A model generated the notes under the pieces. It saw only the letters and a program-made list of their open reading frames with translations. It was not told the DNA's origin and searched no databases. Source: JAOADN01 sp049323795 (GTDB lineage: Bacteria; Pseudomonadota; Alphaproteobacteria; Rhodobacterales; Rhodobacteraceae). From it: DNA of 40,886 nucleotides. Where the stretch lies: contig JBMOOH010000003.1 of NCBI GenBank assembly GCA_049323795.1, positions 1-40,886 on the forward strand, given 5' to 3'. Shown here piece after piece: positions 6,769-15,385 of this stretch (position 1 is its first letter; each line of letters opens with the position of its first letter). A program made the translations under genes and the position numbers.

Positions 6769-8253
6769 ATGTTCAACCGCTTCAAGAAACCGGGCGCCGA
6801 GACGGCACGGCCAGCCGCCTCGCCCACGGCACCGGTCCGCGCGGCGACCGAACTGCCGAAACCGGGACCCGCCGCCGTGCCGGCACCGGGCGGCAGGCCC
6901 GGCTTCGCCATGCGCCGACCCGCTTCGGGCGCGCCCGTGCCTTCGGCTGCGGCGGTCGCCGCCGACAAGGAAAAGAAGCGCAAGGAAAAGCTGATGGAGC
7001 TCAAGGTCGAGCTTCACAAGCGCCTGCTCGACAACCTGAACCTCTCGGCTCTGGAAAGCGCGACGGAGGCGGATCTCCGTCAGGAGATCGTCTCGATCTC
7101 GGCCGAGGCGCTGGAGGAGATGAGCGTCGTCCTGAACAAGGACGAACGCCAGACGCTGGTCCAGGACCTTTACGACGAGGTGATGGGCCTCGGCCCGCTC
7201 GAGCCGCTGCTGAAGGACGAGACGGTCAACGACATCCTGGTGAACGGCCCCCAGCAGATCTTCGTCGAACGGGCCGGCAAGCTCACGCTGACCGACATCA
7301 CCTTCAAGGACGAACGCCACCTTCTCAGGATCATCGACAAGATCGTCTCCGCCGTGGGCCGGCGGGTCGACGAATCGAACCCCTATTGCGACGCCCGCCT
7401 TGCCGACGGGTCACGCTTCAACTGCATGGTGCCGCCGATCGCGGTGGACGGATCGCTCGTCTCGATCCGGAAGTTCAAGAAGGACAAGCTCGGCGTGGAC
7501 GACCTCGTCCGCTTCGGCGCCTTCACCGAGGAAATGGCCGCCTATCTTCAGGCTGCCGTCGCAACCCGCCTCAACATCATCGTCTCGGGCGGCACGGGTT
7601 CCGGCAAGACGACGACGCTCAACGCCCTGTCGTCCTTCATCGACAACGCCGAGCGCATCCTGACCATCGAGGATACGGCGGAACTTCAGCTCCAGCAGGT
7701 CCATGTCGGCCGGATGGAAAGCCGCCCGCCGAACGTCGAGGGCAAGGGCGCCGTCACCCAGCGCGACTGCCTCAGGAACGCGCTGCGGATGCGCCCGGAC
7801 CGCATCATCGTCGGCGAAACGCGCGGCGAGGAAGTCATCGACATGCTGCAGGCGATGAACACCGGCCATGACGGGTCGATGACGACGATCCACGCCAACA
7901 GCGCCCGCGACGGGATCAGCCGCCTCGAGAACATGATCGCGATGGCCGGGATCGAGATGCCGATCAAGGCCGTCCGCAGCCAGATCGCCTCGGCCGTCAA
8001 CCTGATCGTGCAGGCGAGCCGCCTGCAGGACGGCTCGCGCCGGATGGTGTCGATCACCGAGATCACCGGCATGGAAGGCGACGTCATCTCGATGCAGGAA
8101 ATCTTCCGCTACGAGCGTCTGGGCCTCGCCCCCGACGGCAAGATCATCGGCCGCTTCACGGCGACGGGCGTGCGCTCGCATTACGCGGACCGTTTCCGCC
8201 AGTGGGGCTACGATCTTCCTGCGTCCATCTACGAACCGATAGCGGCGGAGTAA
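6769..8253 (+). CDS. cpaF: Tad pilus assembly ATPase CpaF/TadA
   Basis: The 494-residue secretion ATPase powers pilus extension, and in Tad systems also retraction. A low-complexity Pro/Ala N-terminus (about 10-65) is followed by a helical N-domain and a RecA-like domain. The Walker A motif GGTGSGKT is at 274-281, Walker B lies near LTIEDTAEL, and the His box is HDGSMTTIHANS. All core motifs are intact, in contrast to cpaE. GAGGGAGC precedes the start 14 bases after the cpaE stop, and tadB begins five bases after its own stop, so cpaE-cpaF-tadB-tadC form one operon. Confidence 0.95.
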   Translation: MFNRFKKPGAETARPAASPTAPVRAATELPKPGPAAVPAPGGRPGFAMRRPASGAPVPSAAAVAADKEKKRKEKLMELKVELHKRLLDNLNLSALESATEADLRQEIVSISAEALEEMSVVLNKDERQTLVQDLYDEVMGLGPLEPLLKDETVNDILVNGPQQIFVERAGKLTLTDITFKDERHLLRIIDKIVSAVGRRVDESNPYCDARLADGSRFNCMVPPIAVDGSLVSIRKFKKDKLGVDDLVRFGAFTEEMAAYLQAAVATRLNIIVSGGTGSGKTTTLNALSSFIDNAERILTIEDTAELQLQQVHVGRMESRPPNVEGKGAVTQRDCLRNALRMRPDRIIVGETRGEEVIDMLQAMNTGHDGSMTTIHANSARDGISRLENMIAMAGIEMPIKAVRSQIASAVNLIVQASRLQDGSRRMVSITEITGMEGDVISMQEIFRYERLGLAPDGKIIGRFTATGVRSHYADRFRQWGYDLPASIYEPIAAE

Positions 8254-8258
8254 GCGCG

Positions 8259-9227
8259 ATGATCATCAGCCCGACCCCGATCATCTACGGCCTGATCTTC
8301 ATCGCCGTGCTCCTGCTCGTCGAAGGCCTCTACCTCATGGTCTTCGGCAAGTCGATTTCGCTCAACAGCCGCGTCAACCGGCGGCTCGAGCTTCTGGAAA
8401 AGGGCGGCCAGCGCGAACAGGTGCTGGAACAGCTCCGCAAGGAAGCGAGCCAGCATCTCCGCGCCCGGGGCATCCCGCTCTATTCGATGCTCGCCGCCAA
8501 GGCGCAGAAGGCCAACATCGCCTTCTCGCCGAAGGCGCTGATCGGCATCATGGTCCTTCTCTCCGGGGTCGCCTTCCTCGGCCTGAGGATCGGCACCCAG
8601 GCCGCGCCGGGCGTGCAGGTCGCCCTGTCGGTCGTGATGGGCGTCGGGGCCGTGTATTTCTGGGTTTCGAGCAAGGCCAAGAAGCGTCTGTCGCTGGTCG
8701 AGGAACAGCTTCCCGACGCTGTCGAGCTGATGGTCCGGTCGCTCCGCGTTGGCCATCCGTTCTCGTCGGCGATCCAGATCGTTGCGAAGGAGGTTCCGGA
8801 CCCGCTGGGTTCCGAATTCGGCATGATCGCCGACGAGGCCGCCTACGGGCGCGAGATCAGCGAGTCGCTCAAGGATCTGGCAGAACGGATGGACATGCAG
8901 GATCTGCGCTTCCTCGCCGTCGCCGTGACGATCCAGCAGCAGTCGGGCGGCAACCTCGCCGAAATCCTCGACGGGCTCGCCAAGGTCATCCGCGCCCGCT
9001 TCCGTCTGTTCCGCCGCGTCAAGGCGATCACCGCCGAAGCGAAGTGGTCCGGCATGTTCCTGTCGTTGTTCCCGGTCGGTGTGCTCGTCGTGATCCAGGT
9101 GCTGAAGCCGGACTATTTCGACACGGTGAAGGATACCGCCGCCTTCATACCCGCGGCCCTCATCGTGTTCGTCTTCCTGGCAGTCAACATGCTGTTCATG
9201 CGCATGATGGTCAACATCAAGGTCTGA
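8259..9227 (+). CDS. tadB: Tad inner-membrane platform protein TadB
   Basis: The protein has 322 residues and membrane segments at about 4-24, 88-106, 110-128 and two near the C-terminus. The central T2SS-F (GspF-like) domain holds LPDAVELMVRSLRVGHPFSSAI and a second helical half around 220-260. It is one of the two inner-membrane platform subunits that couple CpaF to pilin polymerisation. The ATG at 8259, five bases after the cpaF stop, is the first sensible start. tadC starts seven bases downstream. Confidence 0.93.
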   Translation: MIISPTPIIYGLIFIAVLLLVEGLYLMVFGKSISLNSRVNRRLELLEKGGQREQVLEQLRKEASQHLRARGIPLYSMLAAKAQKANIAFSPKALIGIMVLLSGVAFLGLRIGTQAAPGVQVALSVVMGVGAVYFWVSSKAKKRLSLVEEQLPDAVELMVRSLRVGHPFSSAIQIVAKEVPDPLGSEFGMIADEAAYGREISESLKDLAERMDMQDLRFLAVAVTIQQQSGGNLAEILDGLAKVIRARFRLFRRVKAITAEAKWSGMFLSLFPVGVLVVIQVLKPDYFDTVKDTAAFIPAALIVFVFLAVNMLFMRMMVNIKV

Positions 9228-9234
9228 GGGGCAG

Positions 9235-10227
9235 ATGGAAGTCCTTACCCGAATCAACCAGCTCCTTGCCGACAAGTTCGGCCCCCTCGGTCCGCTTGCG
9301 GCGGTTGGCTTCCTCGGCCTGCTCCTCGTGCTCATCACGCTTCCGGCAATGCTGCGCAAGCGGGTGGATCCGTTGACCAAGCTGCGCGAGGCAACGAGGC
9401 CGCCGTCCAAGGCGGTGCGTGCGCCCACGAAGAAGTCCCTGCGGATGGGAAGCGGAACGGACAAGCTCGACAAGTTCGCGGGCTTCCTCGAACCGAAATC
9501 CGAGGAGGAGATGAGTTCGGCGCGGCTCAAGATGACGCGGGCGGGCTACCGGTCACGCAACGCCGTGCGGACGTTCCACGCGATCCAGTTCAGCCTCGGC
9601 ATCTTCTTCCTGATCGGGGGCGTCATCTACGCCATCGTCTCGACCGCGACCGGAGCAGAGATCTCGACCACCAAGATCCTCATCGCCGTGCTGCTTCCGG
9701 GCGCCATCGGCTACTACCTGCCGCGCTACTGGGTGGACCGCCGCGTGCAGTCCCGGCAGGAAGAGATGCAGAACGGCTTCCCCGATGCGCTCGACATGCT
9801 TCTGGTCTGCGTCGAGGCCGGCCAGTCCCTCGACCAGGGCATCATCAGGGTATCGAAGGAGCTTTCGGCGGGCTACCCGGCACTGGCCGAAGAATTCGAA
9901 ATGGTCTCGCACGAGGTCAAGGCGGGCAAGGACAAGACCAACGTCCTGCGGGGCTTTGCCGAACGCGCGGGCATTCCCGACATCTCGTCCTTCGTCACGG
10001 TGATGATCCAGTCGCAGACCTTCGGCACCTCGATCGCCGAGGCGCTGCGGGTCTATGCCGCCGAAATGCGCGACAAGCGCGTGATGCGGGCCGAGGAAAA
10101 GGCCAACAAGCTTCCCACCAAGATGACGCTCGGCACGATGATGTTCACGGTGCCGCCGCTTCTGATCATCCTTGTGGGTCCGTCCGTCTACGATATGATG
10201 AAGATGTTCCAGACCTTCAGCTTCTGA
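9235..10227 (+). CDS. tadC: Tad inner-membrane platform protein TadC
   Basis: This 330-residue paralogue of TadB has one membrane segment at about 20-37, a pair at about 115-165 and another at the C-terminus. Its T2SS-F domain contains FPDALDMLLVCVEAGQSLDQGI and FVTVMIQSQTFGTSIAEALR. TadB and TadC are thought to form the platform together. The start follows the tadB stop by seven bases with GAGGGGCAG as ribosome site. tadD follows after only four bases, indicating translational coupling. Confidence 0.93.
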   Translation: MEVLTRINQLLADKFGPLGPLAAVGFLGLLLVLITLPAMLRKRVDPLTKLREATRPPSKAVRAPTKKSLRMGSGTDKLDKFAGFLEPKSEEEMSSARLKMTRAGYRSRNAVRTFHAIQFSLGIFFLIGGVIYAIVSTATGAEISTTKILIAVLLPGAIGYYLPRYWVDRRVQSRQEEMQNGFPDALDMLLVCVEAGQSLDQGIIRVSKELSAGYPALAEEFEMVSHEVKAGKDKTNVLRGFAERAGIPDISSFVTVMIQSQTFGTSIAEALRVYAAEMRDKRVMRAEEKANKLPTKMTLGTMMFTVPPLLIILVGPSVYDMMKMFQTFSF

Positions 10228-10231
10228 CCCG

Positions 10232-10801
10232 ATGCAACGGCTCCGGCCGCTCCTTCTCAGTGTACCTCTCCTTCTGGCCGCCTGTGCCCCGACAGGCGGC
10301 CTTTCGCCGTCCGCGCGCGGCTCGCCCTACGCGCCGACGGGGGCCTACAAGCTCGACGAGGCGGTGGACGGGCTCACGGTAGGTCACCGGCTGATGGCGG
10401 CGGGCGAATATGACCTCGCCCTCAAGGCCTACTATCGCGCGGCCGCTGAACAGGGCGCCACCGTCGATGTTCTCTCGGCCATCGGTTCGGCCGACCTGAG
10501 CCTCGGGCGACTCGGTCAGGCAGAGCAGATGCTGCGGCGCGCGGTCGAGAAGGACGACCGCTTCGTCCCGGCCTGGAACAACCTTGGCGTCGTCCTGATG
10601 GAAAAGGGGGAGTACCCCGAGGCGAGCCGCGTCTTCCAGACGGCCTTCGCGCTTGACAGTGGCCAATCGGACTCCATCCGCGAAAATCTGAGGCTCGCGC
10701 TCGCAAAACTCAAGAATCCTGATTATGATGCGGGCCAAGAAGAAAAATTTACCCTAGTGAGGCGGGGGGTCGGAGAATACCTTCTCCTCTCCAGGTACTG
10801 A
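10232..10801 (+). CDS. tadD: TPR lipoprotein TadD
   Basis: The 189-residue protein has a lipoprotein signal (LLLAACAP, lipid Cys18) and two to three tetratricopeptide repeats at about 55-160 (for example FVPAWNNLGVVLMEKGEYPEASRVFQ). TadD proteins are lipoproteins needed for Tad secretin assembly or stability, comparable to pilotins of the PilF type. It starts four bases after tadC. The last 20 codons are AT-richer than the rest and hold no recognisable repeat. Confidence 0.85.
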   Translation: MQRLRPLLLSVPLLLAACAPTGGLSPSARGSPYAPTGAYKLDEAVDGLTVGHRLMAAGEYDLALKAYYRAAAEQGATVDVLSAIGSADLSLGRLGQAEQMLRRAVEKDDRFVPAWNNLGVVLMEKGEYPEASRVFQTAFALDSGQSDSIRENLRLALAKLKNPDYDAGQEEKFTLVRRGVGEYLLLSRY

Positions 10802-10828
10802 GGCAACGAGCAGAAAAGGACGCATGCA

Positions 10829-11686
10829 ATGCGCCACCCCATTTTCGTTTCGCTGTGCCTGGCGGGCGCGGCGGCCGTCTCGGGCTGCCAGAGATCCGCC
10901 GATGCCCGGGTCGAGCGCGCGATCGAAAGCGTCAACGTCATCGACGCGACGAATCTGAACGACATCATGCTGACGGTGGGCGACCCCAACGAAGCCGTGT
11001 CCTACTTCCAGCGCGCGGTCAAGGAAAAGCCCGGCCGCACCGACCTGAAGCGCGGGCTCGCCAAGTCGCTGATCCGGGCCGACAAGCCGATGGAGGCGGC
11101 CGCGGTTCTCAAGGAGATGATCGCCGGCCCGGACGGAAGCAACGAGGACCGGGTCGCGCTGGCCGAGGCCTATATCCGGACGAACGACTGGAAGAAGGCC
11201 GAAGAGACGCTGAATGCGACCCCGCCCACCTACGAAACCTTCATGCGCTACAAGCTCGAGGCGATGGTGGCCGACGCCAACAAGAAGTGGGACAAGGCCG
11301 ACAGCTTCTACGAGACCGCGGCCGGGATGACGGCGACCCCGGCGGGCGTGCTGAACAACTGGGGCTACTCCAAGCTGACCCGCGGCGACTATGCGGGTGC
11401 GGAAAAGCTCTTCGCACAGGCGCTGACCTATGACGGCAAGATGTTCACGGCCAAGAACAACCTGGTTCTGGCCCGCTCGGCCCAGCGGAAATACGACATG
11501 CCGATCATTGACATGACCCAGACGGAACGGGCGATGCTGCTCTACACGGCGGCACTCTCGGCGATCAAGCAGGGCGACGTGGCGACCGGCCGGAGCCTTC
11601 TGCAGGAGGCCGTGGACACCCATCCGCAGTATTTCGAGGAAGCCGCCCGCGCGCTCGCGACGCTCGACGCCAAGGTCGCTCTCTGA
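10829..11686 (+). CDS. Second TPR lipoprotein of the Tad locus
   Basis: This 285-residue lipoprotein (AVSGCQ, Cys20) has tetratricopeptide-like repeats over about 50-280, including NEAVSYFQRAVKEKPGRTDLKRGL and GVLNNWGYSKLTRGDYAGAEKLFAQAL. It lies between tadD and cpaA, four bases before the latter. It is probably a partner or paralogue of TadD helping the secretin or pilus basal body; that role is inferred from context. The start is supported by AAAGGACG upstream and by the lipobox. Confidence 0.82.
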   Translation: MRHPIFVSLCLAGAAAVSGCQRSADARVERAIESVNVIDATNLNDIMLTVGDPNEAVSYFQRAVKEKPGRTDLKRGLAKSLIRADKPMEAAAVLKEMIAGPDGSNEDRVALAEAYIRTNDWKKAEETLNATPPTYETFMRYKLEAMVADANKKWDKADSFYETAAGMTATPAGVLNNWGYSKLTRGDYAGAEKLFAQALTYDGKMFTAKNNLVLARSAQRKYDMPIIDMTQTERAMLLYTAALSAIKQGDVATGRSLLQEAVDTHPQYFEEAARALATLDAKVAL

Positions 11687-11690
11687 GGCG

Positions 11691-12197
11691 ATGCTGGGTC
11701 TCACGCCGCCGCAGGCTTACGCGGTTCTCTTCGTGCTGGCTCTTCCGGTGGGCCTCTGGGTCGCCTGGTCCGACGCCAAGGTCATGCGCATCCCGAACAG
11801 TGCCGTCATCGCGCTGGTGGCGATCTTCGCCGTCCCGGGATTGCTCGTCATTCCCTTCGACTACTGGGCCTGGCGCTGGGTCAGCCTGATCGTCGTGCTC
11901 GGGATCGGATTCCTTCTCAACGTCCTTGCGAATGTCGGGGCGGGGGATGCGAAGTTCGCTGCCGCGGCGGCACCCTTCGTGGCCCAGAACCTGGCCGAGA
12001 TGCAGCTCACCCTGATGCTTCTCGCTGCCTGGCTGCTCGTCGCCTTCGCCCTGCATCGGCTGGCGCGGGCGATCCCGGCCGTGCGGCGGGCCACCCCGGA
12101 CTGGACGTCCTGGACCAGCCCCAGGTTCCCGATGGGGCTGGCCCTGGTCGGGGCGCTTCTGACATACCTTGCGCTCAAGGCCTCCGCCCTGATCTGA
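11691..12197 (+). CDS. cpaA: Prepilin peptidase CpaA/TadV
   Basis: This 168-residue membrane protease has five to six predicted membrane helices. The two catalytic aspartates of the GxGD-type A24 family are visible: Asp28 in WSDAKVMRIPN and Asp86 in GAGDAKF. The N-terminal methylase half of long PilD enzymes is absent, as usual for TadV. It should cut the four pilins after Gly16 (Gly14 in copy 4). It ends the Tad operon, four bases after the TPR gene, and is convergent with the membrane protein whose stop lies 14 bases away. Confidence 0.93.
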   Translation: MLGLTPPQAYAVLFVLALPVGLWVAWSDAKVMRIPNSAVIALVAIFAVPGLLVIPFDYWAWRWVSLIVVLGIGFLLNVLANVGAGDAKFAAAAAPFVAQNLAEMQLTLMLLAAWLLVAFALHRLARAIPAVRRATPDWTSWTSPRFPMGLALVGALLTYLALKASALI

Positions 12198-12211
12198 GCG
12201 GGGCCTTCCGG

Positions 12212-13852
12212 TCAGGGCCGACGGGCGGTGATCAGGAGGTAGAGAGGTGTGCGGCGGACGATCTCCAGGGTCCAGCCGCCGTCGGCCAGGGATTTCAGCA
12301 TCCCGGCCCTGATCTGTTCGGCCATGGGGCACATCGGCACCACGATGTAGTCGGCATTCTCGACGCCCGAGAGACCGCCGTAGTACCAGGGCGCGGCCCC
12401 CCTCACGGTCCGGAAGTCGCCGAAGGCCCAGTAGAGCGAAAAGAGGTCGGTGCCCATGATCCGGCTGCCGGCGTAGCCGGCTGCCTCGAGATCCTTCGCA
12501 ACGGTCTCGAACCAGGCGTTCATGCCGGAATCGAGAACGCATTCCGGCAGCTTCTCGCCGTTGAGATAGGCAAGGTACTTGCGGTCGCCCTTCTGCCGGT
12601 AGGCCGCGAAGGGACCCTCGAGATCGGCCGCTCTCTTCTCGTCCACCCGGTACATGCGGGACTCGATCGTCAGCAGATCCGACCCGGGCCCCGGGAGCAG
12701 CGCCACGCGGTCCTTTTCCTCGGTCGCAAGGTGTCGGAACGGGCTGTAGAGCAGGTTCACCGCAGACGGCATCCCGAAGGCAAGGGCCAGGATTCCGACG
12801 ATCCGCAGCGCCTCGCGCATGTCCCAGCCGCGCGCGTTGACCGTTCCCGGCGCCGGGCGCAGGGCGAAGGCGAAGAAGGCAAGAAGCAGAAGCCACTGCG
12901 GATCGTTCCCGAAGTTCTGATAGGTGACGTAGAAGAAGCCGGGCATCAGGACCAGCAGGGCGAGACCCTCGGTCATCCGGCCGGACTGGCGCAGGAAGAT
13001 CACCGCGAAGACAAGGGCCAGACTGGCCCCCATGTAGGCGGGCGCAGCGATCACCACCGGGAACGATTCGCCCGGGGCGGCCCGGATGTCCGACGACGCG
13101 ACGGTCTGCAGGTCGCGCAGATAGGCCAGCCAGAACCCGGTGCCCGCCAGCCCCGTGACCAGGGCCGCCACGGCCAGCCCCGCGACAAGCGCCGCGGCGA
13201 GCCCGGCCCATTGCCGCCGGGCCACGAGCGCGACCAGGACCGCCGGCGCGAACCCGACGAAATACGTGACCTTGGTCAGCACCAGAAGGGCCATGCCCAG
13301 ACCGATCAGCACCCCGTCGAGAACCGGGCGCGGCGCACGGACCGGCGCGAGCACCGCAAGCGGCAGAACGATGTAGGCGAGTGCCCAGGCCCACCGGTTG
13401 TAGTACATCGAGATCGAGACGGCGCGCTCGGACTCGCCGGCGACGAGGGCGAGGCAGAAGACCATGACGTAGCCGGCGTAGAAGAGCTGCCACCAGCCGG
13501 AAAACCGGCTGGTCGCCACCCGCATCGCCGGAAGCAGCAGCGCGAGCGCGACAAGCACCTGGGCCCAGAAGATCGCGTGGCCGATCCCCTGCCCCAGCTT
13601 CACGAAGAGCAGGATCGGCGCAAGCGCCATCACCCCGATGGGTGTCATGAAGTCGAGGTGCGGCCACTGCCCCCCCGCCATGCGCATGACCATTTCCGCA
13701 AGGTGGAGCGTATCGCCCTCGTGCTTGCCGATGTAGAATGCCCCCTTGAGGAACGGCACTCCGCCAAGCACGGCGATCAGCACGATCAGGGCGGCGAGAA
13801 GCACTCTGCTGCCCGGCCCGGTTTCACCCGCCTCTTGCGATCTTGTCTCCAT
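12212..13852 (-). CDS. Large polytopic membrane protein, possibly GT-C type
   Basis: I do not recognise a named family with certainty. The 546-residue protein has about ten to twelve hydrophobic helices between residues 17 and 360, then a soluble C-terminal part of about 180 residues. The first loop, KHEGDTLHLAEMVMRM, carries an acidic motif, and the overall shape (many helices plus a C-terminal soluble domain) resembles GT-C membrane glycosyltransferases. Lying between the Tad operon and an ATPase gene, it could modify pilins or surface sugar; this is inference. It reads leftward from the shared 126-bp upstream region with the ATPase gene and ends against cpaA. Confidence 0.6.
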   Translation of the reverse strand: METRSQEAGETGPGSRVLLAALIVLIAVLGGVPFLKGAFYIGKHEGDTLHLAEMVMRMAGGQWPHLDFMTPIGVMALAPILLFVKLGQGIGHAIFWAQVLVALALLLPAMRVATSRFSGWWQLFYAGYVMVFCLALVAGESERAVSISMYYNRWAWALAYIVLPLAVLAPVRAPRPVLDGVLIGLGMALLVLTKVTYFVGFAPAVLVALVARRQWAGLAAALVAGLAVAALVTGLAGTGFWLAYLRDLQTVASSDIRAAPGESFPVVIAAPAYMGASLALVFAVIFLRQSGRMTEGLALLVLMPGFFYVTYQNFGNDPQWLLLLAFFAFALRPAPGTVNARGWDMREALRIVGILALAFGMPSAVNLLYSPFRHLATEEKDRVALLPGPGSDLLTIESRMYRVDEKRAADLEGPFAAYRQKGDRKYLAYLNGEKLPECVLDSGMNAWFETVAKDLEAAGYAGSRIMGTDLFSLYWAFGDFRTVRGAAPWYYGGLSGVENADYIVVPMCPMAEQIRAGMLKSLADGGWTLEIVRRTPLYLLITARRP

Positions 13853-13978
13853 TTTTTGGCCACATTACCCCTGCAGATTCTCCGGCGACAGGCCCCCCAC
13901 TGGAAACATTCACCGAATTCGGGCCGAAGTAACGCGACAAACCGGAACAAAAATGCGGGCAGAAAAAGGAATTCTCGG

Positions 13979-15289
13979 ATGAACATGCAGGTGACGAACG
14001 TTGTCGCCCCGAGCCCGCCGCGAACCCTCGACGAAACCGGCCTCGGCCTGGTCACGCTCCGCGACATCCTGCTCAAGACGATGTTCCGCATGAACCTCGA
14101 GTTCTGCTCCGAGATCGCGCGGCAGATCGCCCTGCCGATCCCGCTGACACAGGAGCTCATCGACCTCTGCCGCGCGCAGCGGCTCGTCGAATCCACCGGC
14201 ACGCTCCACGCCACTTCGGGCAACGAGATGGGCTACCGCCTCGCCGATGCCGGCAAGGCCCGCGCGCTCGACGCGCTCAGCCAGTCCGAGTATTACGGCG
14301 CGGTTCCGGTTCCTCTCGTGCAGTACAAGGAACAGGTCAGGAAGCAGTCGATCCGCAACATCCAGCTCACGCGGGATCAGCTCACCCGCGCCATGGGCCA
14401 TCTGATCCTGCCGCCCGAGCTTCTGGATCACCTCGGCCCGGCCGTCGGCTCGGGCCGCTCGATCCTGATGTACGGCCCGCCGGGCAACGGAAAATCCTCG
14501 ATCTCGAACGGCATCCGCGATGCGCTCGGCGACAAGATCTACGTCCCCCGCGCGATCGAGTATGCCGGCCAGGTCATCACCGTCTACGACCCGATCGTCC
14601 ACTCGGCGGCCGAGGCGAGCGTCGACGACCCGAACTCGCTCCGCCGGTCGTCGAACCGCTTCGACAACCGCTATGTCCTCTGCGAGCGTCCGACCGTCAT
14701 CACCGGCGGCGAACTGACGCTCGACATGCTCGACCTGACCTACAACCCGACGGCGCGGACCTATTCGGGCTCGCTCCAGCTCAAGGCGACGGGGGGCGTG
14801 TTCATCATCGACGACCTCGGGCGCCAGCAGGAACCGCCGCAGAAGATCGTCAACCGCTGGATCGTGCCGCTGGAAGAGGGCAAGGACATCCTCGCGCTGC
14901 AGTCGGGCGAGAAGTTCGAGGTGCCCTTCGACACGCTGGTGATCTTCTCGACGAACTTCCACCCGAACGAGATCTTCGACAAGGCGGCGCTTCGCCGGAT
15001 CTTCTTCAAGATCAAGATCGACGGGCCGAGTCAGGAGAACTTCCTGAAGATCTTCGCCATGGTGGCGAAGAAGAAGAAGATGCCGCTCGACGAGAAGGCG
15101 CTGATCCACCTGCTCAAGGCCAAGTATCCGACGATCGGCAACACCTTCGCCAACTACCAGCCGGTCTTCCTGATCGACCAGATGATCGCGATCTGCAACT
15201 TCGAGGGCATCCCCTACCAGATGACCCCCGAACTGATCGACCGGGCCTGGGCCAACATGTTCGTGCAGGACGAACGGATCGTGCACTGA
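13979..15289 (+). CDS. AAA-type ATPase beside the Tad locus
   Basis: The 436-residue product has an N-terminal region (about 20-130) that looks like a winged-helix fold (IPLTQELIDLCRAQRLVESTGTLH...MGYRLADAGKARAL), then an ATPase core. Walker A is GPPGNGKS at 166-173 and Walker B is VFIIDD at 274-279; FSTNF fits sensor 1 and ALRRIFFKIKI a possible Arg finger. No substrate is evident. AAAGGA at 13965-13970 and the domain layout place the start at 13979, although the frame is open far upstream. It is divergent from the polytopic membrane protein and near the Tad genes, so a role in envelope or pilus regulation is possible but unproven. Confidence 0.75.
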   Translation: MNMQVTNVVAPSPPRTLDETGLGLVTLRDILLKTMFRMNLEFCSEIARQIALPIPLTQELIDLCRAQRLVESTGTLHATSGNEMGYRLADAGKARALDALSQSEYYGAVPVPLVQYKEQVRKQSIRNIQLTRDQLTRAMGHLILPPELLDHLGPAVGSGRSILMYGPPGNGKSSISNGIRDALGDKIYVPRAIEYAGQVITVYDPIVHSAAEASVDDPNSLRRSSNRFDNRYVLCERPTVITGGELTLDMLDLTYNPTARTYSGSLQLKATGGVFIIDDLGRQQEPPQKIVNRWIVPLEEGKDILALQSGEKFEVPFDTLVIFSTNFHPNEIFDKAALRRIFFKIKIDGPSQENFLKIFAMVAKKKKMPLDEKALIHLLKAKYPTIGNTFANYQPVFLIDQMIAICNFEGIPYQMTPELIDRAWANMFVQDERIVH

Positions 15290-15359
15290 TCGCGAGAGGG
15301 CAGGACTTCATCGCATTCCTGCCGGCCGAAATTCTTCGTGACGAATTTCCATTGCGGGG

Positions 15360-15373
15360 GCTGGCGCGCCAGC
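15360..15373. promoter_or_regulatory. 14-bp perfect palindrome before the helicase gene
   Basis: GCTGGCGCGCCAGC is self-complementary and ends 12 bases before the helicase ATG. No Shine-Dalgarno is visible between it and the start. A further inverted repeat GAAATTC/GAATTTC (15328-15334 with 15343-15349) lies just upstream. Either could be an operator. Confidence 0.35.
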
Positions 15374-15385
15374 TAGCCTTCTGCC

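Noticed and set aside
12731..13978. Upstream extension of the AAA ATPase frame by 416 codons
   Set aside because: It runs antisense to the polytopic membrane protein; the ATPase starts at 13979 with its own ribosome site.
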